A DNA stretch of 64,000 bases from Hybos culiciformis (lineage: Eukaryota; Arthropoda; Insecta; Diptera; Hybotidae), in contig OZ023275.1 in assembly GCA_964007475.1 (NCBI GenBank), positions 31,501,619 through 31,565,618 of the forward strand. Direction: 5' to 3'. Shown piece by piece: positions 48,441-61,952 of this stretch; position 1 is the stretch's first letter, and each line of letters opens with the position of its first letter. A model generated the notes under the pieces. That model was not told the DNA's origin and did not search any database. It saw only the letters and a list, made by a program, of their open reading frames with translations. The position numbers were made by a program, and so were the translations under genes.

Positions 48441-51400
48441 TTTCAATTACACTTAATATCGTTTTATGTAAAAAATTAAATTTATCGTCATACAATGAGA
48501 TTTATTAAAGCAAATAGACATGATATTATAATAGATCTATATCTATATACTTTGTAAAGTTACATTATAAAGGGTTAAATAACTAGTCATATTTCAATTG
48601 TGATTTAATAGTTTTCTTAATTATTTGTAATTTATTCCATAACTTTTATTCTATCTAACAATTATTTAAAAAAAAAGGTTTATTTTTTTTTCAGCAAAAA
48701 TGAAATATATATTTTGTATACGGTTTTTGAAGGATTTAAAAATGCTTACTAGAATATAGTTATTCCCAAAAAAGTATAATAAACTTATATTATTCCAGCT
48801 AAGGTTTTACATTGTTTAGTTAATTCTGCTAAACGCAACTCATAAATTCATAATTGCATATTTCTAGAAGTTTATAAGTTTTCACATGATTTGTATTTGG
48901 TTCGTGGTTAAGTGAATGCGACACAGCAAGAAGATTTTTTTTTCTTTCTATATTATATTTATATGTATATGTATTTACTAAACATTGAATAAAAATATTA
49001 TTAGAAAATATTATTGTTGAAACTTGAAACACTATATCACCTACACCATATACTCTTTTTTCTACCGTTAAAAGAGTATAATATTTAAAATCAGTAAAGT
49101 GCTTACTCACTAGTCAGTAATAAAATTCGTTAACAAAGCAGGTCAACTTATAATATTATAATATTGTAAGAGCTCATAATATGTTTAAATAAACATAATA
49201 TATATAATTTATATATGTATAACTGAAATTATTATAAATTTCATTTTCTTTTTTAAACACAAGAATAAATTATGCATTTTATAGATTTTCATAAAATATG
49301 ACTGATATGTTTCAAACTACGAAACTCATAAGAAGCAAAAAAATAAACGAAAAAAAAAAACAATAATCATTAATCAATGCCATTGAAAATTTATTAGTTA
49401 GTTCAATTTCTGGATATTAAATTAAAAATTAATAGAAAATATGAATCGAATATTGAAAAAAAAAAATTCCACATTAATGGTTAATTTCTGTAGACAAGGT
49501 TAAATTATTGATACCTAATATACACTATGAATTTGTAATTGAATATAAGAATAACTATAGAATTCTTAAACTTAAAAGACTGATGAATGTAAAAATTTAA
49601 CACATTTAGTTTTGTTATGGCATTATTTATTGTTGAAATTTATACCAAATACTTTTTCTAACTTTGGGCTAAAGACTAATTTTAATGTATTCATTTGTCT
49701 CAAAAATAAGACACGACCTTGGCATTGATTATTTTTCCCCTTTCTTCTACCCAATGAAAATTATTCTAATTGAATTCACCTTTTGCAAATAAATTCGCAG
49801 AACAATTTAAATTTTTGTTTCTAAAATTAAATATATATGTATTATAATAAATAAAATACCTAATATTCATAAAAAAAAAATAAATAAATTAAGTGAAAAA
49901 TACTAAATTCAATAAAAAATTATTATATTTCTGTCGCAATTTAATAAATATAAATTTTATTATTCGCAATCAAATGCATAATATTTCGTTTATAGATTTT
50001 TTTGTTTTCATTTTTAATTCAATAAAACACAAAATTTAGCTTTTTTATGAGCTTTTTTCTGTTTTTTTTTGGCTTATGTTTGCTATTTAATAATTTTTGT
50101 TTTTTATGTTATTTATAGAGCGCAAAATAAATATAAAAAAAAAAAGTTCAGATTAAAAATATATCGCTTTTATTACTGTTGAAGCAGCAGCAGCAGCAGC
50201 AAAATAATAATAATAATACAAAACATAAAATAAAATAAAAATAAGGATATAAAAAATTAAAATTTATACTGCGTTTTGCATGAATCATAAAAATAAAATA
50301 ATAATAATAATAATAAAACGATACAACAAGCGACCGCACTTAACCGCAAACTTTAAAACCATATCTATACCATTATTATTATTATGTGGCCAGGTTTTTA
50401 TTTTAACCAATTATATATAAATGAAAACTAAAAAAAAAACTCCAATTTCTCACTTGATTGTGGGTTTACAAAAAACCCGCCCCTGAGAAATAGGAAAATT
50501 TTCTAAACAGAGATCAAAAATAACAACAAGCCAGGAAACGTGTGGGTTAGGTATACTTAAAAAAAACTTTTTCTTTTTATGTTATGCTTCTAAAGTTGTA
50601 TTATGATTCGTACATATTCGTTCAGATGTATGAAATATTGTTTTTAATAAAGCTTTTTGACAGAAAACAAACCAAAAATAATATTTAGAAAATTTTTTAA
50701 AAGTAAATTACTAAACTTATTTATCAATTAATATTACAATCAAAAATAAAAATTATAAATTTGCAAAGAATCATTTAGGAAAACAGGATCAAGGGGGTCA
50801 AATTTTTCCCAAAAATAGTATCTGTTTTTCTAACAAATTATGACTCTATTGCTGTTACTATTAAGTTACTAAAGACTTAAGAGAAGTACCATACTTAAAA
50901 TAGTGTAGTTGTTACAAATTAAGCTCAATTCAGGCCTTGTTCGACCGTCACGAGAATATTTCCTTTGTCAAAATAATAATTTTCATAAATTTATCAATTA
51001 TTTATAAGGTCAATTGTATATTGCCTTATATTTTTTATTAATTTTTCTAATAACGCTGTATTTTCTCTATATATAGTTTTTACACTATCCTACGTCCTAT
51101 ATTTTAGTTGTTATCATTTCGTTGAAATTTCCATAAATTAATTAAGTTATATTCAAAATGCGTGACAGTTTTACTATCTTTTTTCCAATTGTTTACCTTC
51201 GTAATTTTATTATTATTTTTTTTTTTTGCTTCTTTTTGAATTAATTTTCCCAGAAGAGTCAATTCATCGTTTATTATTATTTTATTTTTATTTATATTTT
51301 TTTTTTGTTGTTTTATTTCGAATGAATAATTAAGAAATTCAAATACAAAACTAAAGACTCAAATGGAAAGGAAATAGTCATATATTTAAAAAAAAAAAAA

Positions 51401-54400
51401 AATAGTTTTAATAAAAGTGGACAAAACGGAAATAATCGTTAGCAACTTTACTGTGTATATTATCTGAAAATGTAATATAATAAAGTAGACATTTTTTATT
51501 TTTTTATCAATGACGGGTTACTATATTCGAAGTGAAATGAAAACTATTTTTTGCTAAACATTGTAAATATTATGATTTTTCTGATTTAAAAAATGTTGGT
51601 AATAAAAATTAGTTATTCTTCGAAACTCACTCAAGTTTTTGAACAGAAACGAGAGAAGACTACGTCATAATTGTTTTCATTTGGAATATACATATTAATT
51701 TTTTTTATAATGTTTGTAACCCGACCTCAAAAAACTTTCATTCAATTCAAACTGATTTAATTAGTTTAATTTAATTTTAATCTTGATAAGAAAATGGCAA
51801 AAAAAATAAATTATCTGATCAAATTATTTATAGTGCCATTTTCAAATCAATTCAAAGTTTTAATAGTTTTTATGTTTTTGCGTCATAAATCAAAATGACA
51901 TTAAATTAGCGCAGTGAAAATGAAAATTTTTTATTATAATGAAAGGCAAATAAAATGAAAAAAAAAAAAATTAAAATGACATGTACTTAAAGAAAAAAAC
52001 CACTGAACATAATGCTCATGTAAGACAAATTGAAATTTCAAGAAAAATTTTGTTTGTAAAGTTGACTTCTTATAATAAATTATTAAATATATAATTTGTT
52101 TTGGCAAGGTACAGTTTTATTCAAGTGATTCGCTGAATCATTGATGTGACGTATATATAATAATATTTCAACAAACGAAATTGGTTACGAGAGCAAGAGT
52201 GCGAGCTTATTAGGCTATGTCTTACTGCCCCACGTTTAATTATAAAATCATCACTAGCAACATTTTAAAGATTTTTAAAAACTTAAAGCTGCAACGAACC
52301 GAAAAAAAATTTTTGTGGGAAAAAGGGAAAGTGGAAATTTTGAGCCTAACATGCTAGTAGTGATATTATATTTGAATCAACTACGGACTAGTTTGGCTTT
52401 TTTGATTATTATTTATTTTTGTATAAAATTATCAGTATACTTTTATTAATTTACAGAGACTTAAAGTTAACAAGTTGGAAAAGCTTAAAATAAAAATTCA
52501 TCATTGTCATTTTGAAGTTAAAGAATTTCTTTTTTTTTTTATCCATTTCCTTTTATTTTTTGATATGAAAATTAAATTCCAACGGAACTTTGTATAAAAA
52601 AATTATTTTGAAAGAAAAAATTGATTTTCCGTGCTTTTTAATTTAGAAATGCCTTGTTTTTTATTTTATATATATATTTATTATTATTATTATTTTTATA
52701 TTTATTTATTTTTATTTTTTCAAAATGGTTTCAATAAATAATTCTTTAGACTGTTCTGGGGGTTTTCCTAAAATAATGTTCACTTTAACAATTAATTATT
52801 ATATGTGTGATCCTAATAAATATTATGAAATAAATCCTAAATTCTTGATTCTTGAATGGTATTTCAAATAAGAATATTTTAAGTCATTTTCTTATTTACT
52901 ATTTTCTAAGTGTGAATGGACAATTCCTATGTGCTTGAGATTTAAATGACAAAAAGGATTAATTATAATAAGGTTCAAATTACGTGGGTTACATTTCTGA
53001 CAGTAATGACGGTGTTTGTGTAGTAACAGTGTTTAAATAGTAATGGTACTATTAGATTACAGAAATGGTAATGTATAAGAGTAATGGTAAAGCACCTGCA
53101 CACAACTAACACTTTCTTTAAGAATGATAATTAGAATTTGAAATAAAATTTAGCATTATCTTTAAATAAACATTAAAAAAATGTTTTAATAATAATTTAT
53201 ATTTGGAGTTTATTTAAAGCTTTTTTTTCTTCATTAAAAAATTAAATCTTGTCACCACCTTTTTAGATTTTTACATAACAAAATAATTTATTTATGGCAA
53301 AAAAAAAAAAAACGATTAGACCAAAAGAAACAAAAGCAAAGAAAAATAATTAACTAAATTGAGTAATTTATTAGAAATGTTTAAAGAAGGTCAAGGTAAG
53401 TTTTTTTTTTTAAGGATTGAAGAATCCTTTAATGTTGTCTTATCAAAATAATTTTTATATATATAAAATAAAAAATCAATTCGTTGAATATATTTCGCCC
53501 TCATTGTCATTGATTTGAATAAAATTTTCATGATTTTATTGTTTTTAAAAATGATGACCATTTTTAATTTTATTGAATTTTAGACGAGATATTTAATTTA
53601 GAATATATTTGATAGAAAAAGAGGAATTATAACAACAAAGTTTTCTATTATTATTAACCATAATGAATATGAAGTCACCAAGTGCTTCCCAAAGTCCAAA
53701 CCTAGTGAACAATCGCATGTTAATAATGTATGTATAGTGTATGTAATGAAATTTGATTGAACCGTATTGGAGTTATGAAAAAAAGGGCGAAGAAACAAAG
53801 TGCTCTTACTTTTTTAGAGCATTTCATTTGCATTTTGATGTTATTATTTTATTTGGAATAGGAATGAAACCAATTAACTTTATTTCCTTTGGAAGGAAGC
53901 AGTATATATAAGGAATATGATGAATTTTAATTTTTTTTTGTTTAAGTTAGGTACCCTGTATTCTTCCAAAAAGGATTTATATCAAATTTTTTGTTTTTTT
54001 TTTGTAATTGGAAATAATATTCACTGCCCGATATTTACTTCTTTGGACTTTATTTTTGATTTTTCATCTTTTTTTATTTTAAATAATAAAAATCTCTATG
54101 TATTCGAAAATCTTTGAAAAAGCAAATTTAGACTTTAATTAAAATTTCCTAGAAATGCTATACATATTGAAAATAATGTGTGGTCGTATGATATAATTCT
54201 GGAATTTCAATTCATTTCATATCTGGGATTTGTTTTTATTATTAGGTACTGACATTATAATTTTTTTGTTTTCTCAGAAATCATTCAATTTATTATACGA
54301 ACTATTTTTATCACTACATAATCATTAAGTTAATCATAATAAAATAACATAAAAGTTATTATTCTTAAAAACAATATTATGTATTTAGTATTCACAATGT

Positions 54401-57400
54401 ACATAAATATACCTATACTACATGTTATATGTACAAAAGTCATTATTGTAAGACATAATCTCTCATTTCATTCTTTGCATTTTGGTTGTGGCATACCTGA
54501 AAAGTATTTTTTTTTTCTTCTCGGTTTACAGAAACCCAATTTTTTTATTATTATTTTTGAATATTTTAATTTTTCTTTTTATAATATACAAATTTAATAA
54601 TTTTTTTTTTTTTTCTAATTCAGAAAATCTTCAAAAAAGTTAAAAATAATTTGTAAATACAAGAAAAAAAAAAAACAAAATAAATAAAAAAACTTATATA
54701 TGTAAATTTAATTGTAACTGCCTGTAAAGCATGTAATCGTATTATCTTGCCCGAAGAAAAAATAAACAAACAAATAAGTTTGTTGTTGTTGTTTTTGTTG
54801 TCAAATTGTCACATTTTGAAAAATGAAATAAATTTTGTGGTTTTATTTAGAAAATAAAATGAAAAATAATAAAGAAATTAAAAATAAAATGTTTTACCAA
54901 AATATTTTATGTAGAAAATTTTCTCCCTTTAATTCTAGTCCCATGTTTTTTTTTTTCTGTTTTTTCTGTTTTAAAAACAAACTAACCTCAATGAAATATT
55001 CATGGAGAAAGAAAAAGGGTTAAATTAAAAAGTTCAAATTCACAATAATATATTATATATGTATAAAAATATAAAATTTTATATAATTTTAATGTAATTT
55101 TCTTCGAATTTAGTTTTATAATTTTTTGTTTTTATTATTTTGTTGTTTTTATTCTTTTTTTTTAATTCATGTTGTGATAAGGAACAATACTCAGTTTATT
55201 GTTGAGTTATAATATGTTTTGGTCATTTTAGTATAGGTTAGTGTTATCCAGATTAAAATATTTTGGAAGTTTTTTTTTTTTTGATATTTTAGAAATAATT
55301 CTATTTTGAAAAAACAAAAATTGGATGAGATTATGACTGAATAAGGAGCCGAGATACAATAAGTTTTAAAAGTTGGTCGAATGTAACGTGTTCATGAGTC
55401 TTCTAAATTGTTAGTTAATCGACTTATATCGATCCATAAAACTTATTAACAACATCTACTTAACAAATTTGTCATAATCTATACTTGAAGTCATTATAAT
55501 AAAATTGAATTTAATAACTTATTTTATGATAATGTCAAAAACAGTTTTGACATAATAAATGTATTATAAGCATTTTTTTTTTTCATATTAAATAGAGGAT
55601 TTATTCTTTAAAATTGACATAAAATGTTAAAAAAAAAAAATGTATAATAATAATGAGTGCTTAATACAAAAAAATAATACTAAAAGAAAAAGTATTTTAA
55701 AGGATGTATGATGATAACAAAAATATATATGTAAGTATTGAAATCCCTAAATTCAAAATTATTACAATTTTATAATTTTGACTAAACAATGTTAAAACCA
55801 TTTTTTGCCTTTGAGGGACTTTATATCTTCTTTTGTTTTAGGAAAATTGAAATTAGTTTTTAAATTTTTGTTCACATATTATTAAAAATGTTTTAATATT
55901 TAAAAGTTTTATTTCTCTCTCAAATTAGGGTTTTATTTACTTTTAAACAAACATTTAAAAAGAAAATAACTATTTTTACAAAAATTTATATAAAATTACA
56001 CAATATAATATGGTGTTGTTAATGTTAAAAAACAAAACAAAAAAATATGTAATTTTTTTTTTTCTTACTTTGTATAAATATTTGTTTATTTTATGATTAT
56101 GTAAGCACTTATGTTTTAATGTCTTTGGGATGAAAACCGAAAAAAAAGAACTAAACTGAATACTATATTTTGAATTTTATATACCTATACATGTATAATA
56201 TTTATTCTATTTATAAGGGTAAACCAAGAAATTAAGTATTAGAAAATTTATAATTATAGATTTAAGAAAAAAAAATAAAATAAAAATTATGCATTCCTTT
56301 TAAAGTTTCGATAGTAAAACACTTCTTCTTACAAAAATCTATATCTCACATTACATTTATATACTATTTTTATGAAAAGGCAAACCTTTACCAAATTATT
56401 GTACGATCTCGGTCACACAACAAAAATTTCATTAAATTCAGTATTTTCTTCTTAATATTGATATAAAAATAAATTGCTTTGACAATAATTAATAAGAACG
56501 GATGTAAAGTGAAAATCAATTATGGGTCAGTTATGGGTATTGAAAAAATCATGAAAATAAATTCAAACCTATGTAATGTTAATTGAATTTCACTTTGATG
56601 TATCCACATTTATAAGTATAAATATTTTTTCCAGATTATCTTTCTTTATAAATATTTCTTTATTTCACAACCATTTTATTTCGTTAATTTGCATTTGAAA
56701 AGTCAATCCAAATATAATTTAATAATAAAATATTGTAACCATTTAAAGAAAATCCTTAACTTGAAAGAAATATTAAGTTGAGTGTGTATATTTTAACAAT
56801 AATGCCATCTTATAAATAAATTGTAAATATTATATTTGAGTGCGTAAAATTAATAAATATGTTGAATTGACCATATTTACAGAGAAGTTATAATTTTGTA
56901 AGTAATTTATAAGATATTTTCAATTTGTTATGCAATTAAGATACAAAAATAGATTATGAATGTAATAACAAACACCTCAATATAATCATAATAAAATTTA
57001 TTAACTATATACACTATACATTCAAAAAAGACTAAAATGTGTAAATCTACTTGAAAAATTGACACATCATCTACAAAATTTTTATCCATAATATTCGAAT
57101 TCATAATAACTTAATAATATTAGTTTTAATATATACTAGTTACTTTTATGTTAAACTTATTTTACAAAATTTATGAAACGAAAATCTTTGCAAGGAAAGA
57201 TTGTATTTTATTATATAAGTACATAAATATGTAGGTAAATATTTTTAATGTGTATTAGGTATACTTTTGTTAAGTTTAGAGAAATAATGAATGGGCAAAC
57301 CTACAATATATTTAGATAATTCTTAAACAATGTGTGCAATAATTTGTGACAAATATAACTTTTGATGTGATAAAATACATTATTTTTGTAACTATAGAAG

Positions 57401-58525
57401 TTTAGGAAAAAAAAATTATTAATAATTTCAAGTTTCGGAAATTAAAAAAAAAAAAAACTTTAATGTTTAAAAATTCCCTGTTCCACCATATACAAATTGT
57501 ATTTTTTATAAAGTTTTACTGACAGATTAAAAATTATATAAATAATAAAAAAAAATAAGGTAAATTAATGTTTTCTGATGCTCTCTAAATAATAATATAC
57601 TTTTTTTGATGTTAAATTCGTCATCATCCCAGGATGGAATTAATCAAAAATTTTTAAAATTTAAATAATTTACTAATTAATGAATAAATAATAGAACATG
57701 TTCCAAACATACATGTATGTTTGTGTACATTTACGTACCAATGCTAAGTACACAGTTTCAGCATGACTAGAAATAATTTTCGTTTTTTTTTTTTTATATA
57801 TAAATTAAGTCCCTCAATTATTTAATATTCATAATTCGATTTGTATCAGTAAAATTTTATTTAAAATCTAGAAAAGAAAATCATATTTGTGTGGCTAATA
57901 AAAATTTATTTAATTTTGCTAATTATATAAAACAAAAAAAACTTATATTTGTTTAAATCATTTATGCGTTAAATACTCTTACGAAATGTTCAATTGTCAC
58001 GCTATTTTATTTCTATAAAAAAAAAAAACATAAATATCAACATAACAAAATCACAAATATTGTGCATTAAAATAATATATTGCAAAGTTGAATAAATTAA
58101 AAAAAAAATTTTTATCTATACATATCTACATATGCATAGTAGGTATTTATACTTAGTATTACGCACTATATATATAAAAATTAACTGAAGGTGACAAGCA
58201 AACATGCATAATTATTATTATTTTAAAATGAAACATACATTAAATAATCTTTTTTTTTATTTTATTTTTATTTTAAATGAATCATTAGATGAATAATAAT
58301 TTCTTCGAAAAAATTATTATTTTTTTTTTTTAAGCTTCAATGAAAATTTTACGTTAAAAATATATACATGTACACATCATAAGGTGGTAATAATTGATGA
58401 ATGATGGCTTAAGTGTAATGACTATATAAAAAGACCCATATCAATCATTTAATACGTGTCCTTATAAAAAAAAATAATAATAAAAAAAATAAAAACATAA
58501 TAAATTTAATAAAAATATAAGTCTG
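48441..58525. other. About 10 kb AT-rich desert
   Basis: No gene is supported. It contains simple repeats (listed separately), a GTT run near 54780-54801, and two less AT-rich islands: 52164-52268 (open on both strands) and 53602-53760 (52 codons stop-to-stop on plus, contains NHNEYEVTKCFPKSKPSEQS). Neither has convincing splice sites. Confidence 0.4.
50183..50217. repeat. Compound GCA and AAT microsatellite
   Basis: Six GCA units followed by about five AAT units; a further AAT run lies at 50296-50316. The minus-strand frame through it (a Cys run) is a repeat artefact. Confidence 0.85.
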
Positions 58526-58700
58526 CACCCAAAAAAATTTTTAGGTAAAATTTTTGGGTTGATTTTTTGGTAACCAAGAAATTTACCAAATAACTGTCTT
58601 TAACCAAAATATTTACCAAAATTTTACAAAATATGTTTAAAATTTCTAAAAATATTTTTATTTAAATATTTTTATTCACCAAAATTTAACTATTACACTG

Positions 58701-59578
58701 TTTACAACCAGAGACTTGAACCGGAACTGAACCGAAAACCGAAAACCGGAAAAAACCGAAATTTTATGCCAAACCGTAACCGTAACCGAACCGAAATTTA
58801 GTAAAAACGAAAAATCGTAACTGAAACCGGAACGATATTTTTTTCGGTTTCTTTTTCGTTCTTTTAGTTTTTTTTACAAAAGAAAAAATTGTGCTTACAT
58901 TTAGACATTTTTTTACATCCAAGAAAAATGTTTAACTTATTTTTGATATATTTTAGAATCCGAAAAGTGAAAATCCGCAATGTTCGTATATGTAATTATA
59001 GTGTTGTATAGTGTTGAGCTTAACTAAATTTAGATTAAGTCCCAGATAAATTTATTTCAAGTCCTTTTTGTTCTTTATTTTGTAATTAATATTTGTATCT
59101 GAATTCATAATAGAAAGTTGTTTTGCCGCTTTAATTTTGTTTTTCTTTAGGGTTTTCATGTGTGTACACAAAATGAATTTTTTTCTAAAATTAGTAAACT
59201 TTGCATGAAAAATTTTGGAGGTACAAATTACTATTTCAAACTCCCCCTTTTACATATTTGTAAATATTACAAAATAATGTAATGTATATATTTTGTATAC
59301 TTAACATACGAAAACGCCAAAGAATCCGTCCCCGAAAATACTGAGATGACATAAAGGCAATTTATTTTATGTCGCTTTAGATTATGTTATTCTACTGCAT
59401 TTTTGTCAGTTTTTAGAAAAATTAAAAAAATAATAGTGTAACCGTAACCGAAACCGTAACCGTAACCGGAACGAAAAAAAAAATACTAAACCGAAACGTA
59501 ACCGGAACACAAAAAAATTTGAGGAACGAAACCAAAACCGAACCGAAATAAATATCGGTTCAACTCTCTGTTTACAAC
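58701..59578. mobile_element. hAT-type element nested in the 58526-60356 element
   Basis: The element spans 58709-59570 (862 bp). Left end CAGAGACTTGAACCGGAAC, right end inverted CAGAGAGTTGAACCGATAT. Perfect 8-bp duplications TTTACAAC flank it at 58701-58708 and 59571-59578. Both subterminal regions carry clusters of AACCG and GTAACCG motifs in the same orientation; subterminal motif clusters are common transposase-binding sites in hAT elements. No transposase frame is visible, so it is non-autonomous. Confidence 0.9.
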
Positions 59579-59788
59579 CAAAAGTTTAACCAAAAATATT
59601 TGTTGATTTTATGTTAAAGTTTTTGGTAACCTGAAAAATTACCAAATAGTTCATTTTTACCAAAATAAGTACCAAAAATTTTACTAAATATATGTCCTTT
59701 TTGATTACCTAAAAATTCACTAAAATTTCACCAAAATACTCTTTGTTACCAATATGTCAACCAAAAAATTAGCAATACTGAGGTTGCC

Positions 59789-59799
59789 GGTTCGAATCC
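59789..59799 (+). other. Isolated tRNA-type B box
   Basis: GGTTCGAATCC matches the tRNA T-arm/B-box consensus, but no A box lies at the usual distance upstream. It is probably a fragment of the same tRNA-derived unit seen at about 60.05 kb. Confidence 0.3.
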
Positions 59800-60037
59800 T
59801 GTCTGATGCAAATTACAAAATTTGTTTTCTCCGGGTTTTTTTTCTTATGAAGTACCTTTTTTCATTACGATAATGAAAACAGTTTAACCCTTAATGCGAG
59901 AAAAGACGTAGAACTCCCGTTCTTGCAATCTAGACTAATTTAACCTGAAATTTCACCGAATTTTTGGTGATTTTATGGTTCTTTTTCGGTTACACCAGGG
60001 AATTTATATTTTCTATTTTACACAAATACATAATTTT

Positions 60038-60106
60038 AATACTATAGCTCAGTGGAAGAGTGATCGATTGAAATGCCAAAGAACAAGGTTCGAATCCCGA
60101 AGAATT
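60038..60106 (+). other. tRNA-like A box + B box (tRNA pseudogene or SINE-like head)
   Basis: TAGCTCAGTGG (60045-60055) matches a tRNA A box/D arm, with a D stem GCTC pairing to GAGT. GGTTCGAATCC (60087-60097) matches the B box/T arm at a tRNA-like spacing of about 40 nt. The anticodon stem and the acceptor stem do not pair well, so it is not an intact tRNA gene. It lies inside the inverted-repeat element and is followed by an A-rich tract, as in tRNA-derived SINEs. Confidence 0.45.
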
Positions 60107-60356
60107 AAGAAAAAATAAAAATTAAATAAAAAAAAAAAAGAATTAATAATAAATAAAAATGAAATAAAATAAAAATAAATAAAAAAATTAGAATTATATA
60201 AATAAAAAAAAATTTTTGCTCCTATAACCGAAAATCACAACAAAAAAAAACTACCTAAAAATTTACCAAATTTCACCAAAATTTTTGGGTTGGCTGAACT
60301 TTTACGGCATTTTGGGTTGATTTTTGGGTTGATTTTACCAAATATTTTTTTGGGTG

Positions 60357-61885
60357 TGGGAAATTTATAATCGCATAAGTAGGTACATACATATCTGATT
60401 TTTCTGATTCTTATTGTATTTTCAATTATTAACAACATTTTGAGAGAATGTTTGTAGAACATTACTTTATCGCTTAGCTCCTTAAAAACATGTTTTCCCA
60501 GTTTAACAGAACAATACTAAATTCTGAATCTTTGGTTGAAAAGTTTTAACACATTTTGTTGTATACTTTATACTATGTAGTTGGAAAGCAAACTAAAATC
60601 GTGTCCTACTAAATTAGTTCAGTACTATATATTCCTATGTGTCGTAGAAACTACTAAGTTTTCTTTATTATAAATTAGAAACTAACTCTATCCTGCTTTT
60701 CTTGTCTGATGATCATTTTTCCATCAATTCAAATTTTAATGTAACTCTCTGTATATGATAAATTAATTTATAGTTTTTTTTCTAATGATATTCGAGAGTC
60801 GCTATATTCAAACTAACTACATATATGATATATGAATTACTATGAATATAAATGCAATTATCAAACAGAACAATAAAATTGAATATTATTATTATCATAT
60901 TACGCTTTAAACGCAAATTATTAAGAAATTATTAAAAATATCAAAATCACGAGATCTTTTTGCTCTAGAAATAATTTGGGTAAATGTCATAAAAATAAAT
61001 AAATAAAGCATAATAACAAATAAAAACATATTTCGTGGATGCAGTAGTAATAATCATAAATATATATATATATATACACATTTTTTTCCACTTCTAAAGC
61101 ATTATAAAAATACCTACGTGAAATATGTAAAAAAGAGTTATTTTTTAAGGTAAAATTCCTGAATTATTTATAGAGTTTTATAAATGGAATATTTTCTCAA
61201 TTATTTATATACACGTATATATGGAAACAAAACAAATAAAAATTTAACATTTGTTTTTATACTGCAAATAAAATTAAAAATAAAAATATAATATCCGTAC
61301 CCAGTAGGATATTGCTGTTCTTGAAAAAAAAATCCCTTTTTTACTTTGCTTAGAGATACCATAAATACATTTATGTGATCGAAGTATAAATTTATGTGAT
61401 CGAAGGTTTTCGCTTGGAATTTATATCACCCTTTGTATGATTTCGATCTTTACCAATTAGAAAAGTTGTCATAACTTTCAACAACATGATTTCTTTATAA
61501 AAGATTATTCTTAAATAATAGCATAAGCTTAAAAATCTAATTGAATTAAAAAATTGATAAAAATAATTTTTTTACAACACAAATTTATGTGACTCTGAGT
61601 TTCTATTTTTGCAATTTTATGTTTTGATGGTCATTACCAATTAATAATATAACTGAAGCTTATTTTTTAAACAAGTTTCATAACTTAACTATATAGTTTT
61701 AAATCAATTAATATTATTGTTATTATTATTTTTTTTTATTTTGTAAAAAAGTGAAATCAAGAATAGAATTTTAATTATAATGTTGAATTAAAAATTGTTT
61801 TTTTTAAATTATATGATATACATATTAAAAAATATTATTAAAATCATCAGTTTAAACTTCATTGCAAAAGTAATCGGTCCAAATT
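60357..61885. other. AT-rich stretch upstream of gene 2
   Basis: Non-coding. The 16-mer ATTTATGTGATCGAAG occurs twice in tandem with a 5-bp gap (61369-61384 and 61390-61405), about 550 nt before gene 2; nothing else stands out. Confidence 0.5.
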
Positions 61886-61892
61886 TATAAAT
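61886..61892 (+). promoter_or_regulatory. TATA-like box of gene 2 (predicted)
   Basis: TATAAAT lies 67 nt before the ATG of the signal-peptide exon, a spacing similar to that in gene 1. In such AT-rich DNA the match alone is weak. Confidence 0.3.
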
Positions 61893-61952
61893 GTGTCAAA
61901 TATTATTTGTTATTCGGTACTATAATAGTTAAAATTTAATTTTTATAGAAAA

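Larger units (their letters stand above)
58526..60356. mobile_element. Inverted-repeat element, interrupted by a younger hAT insertion
   Basis: The left end begins CACCCAAAAAAATTTTTAGG and the right end, inverted, CACCCAAAAAAATATTTGGT, followed on both sides by GTAAAAT and GGGTTGATTTT-type blocks. Without the nested element it is about 960 bp. The interior is built from repeated TTACCAAAAT/AACCAAAAT motifs and carries two tRNA-like Pol III boxes. I find no convincing target duplication beyond TG on both sides, and the superfamily is unknown. Confidence 0.6.

Noticed and set aside
48829..49110. 93-codon minus-strand frame
   Set aside because: It starts at GTG, has no ATG near its beginning and no recognisable domain; within chance length for this base composition.
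50148..50339. 63-codon minus-strand frame with a Cys run
   Set aside because: The Cys and Tyr runs come from GCA and AAT microsatellites.
52164..52268. Coding-like island (contains WLREQECELIRLCLTAPRLI)
   Set aside because: It is open on both strands without splice sites; less AT-rich DNA simply has fewer stops.
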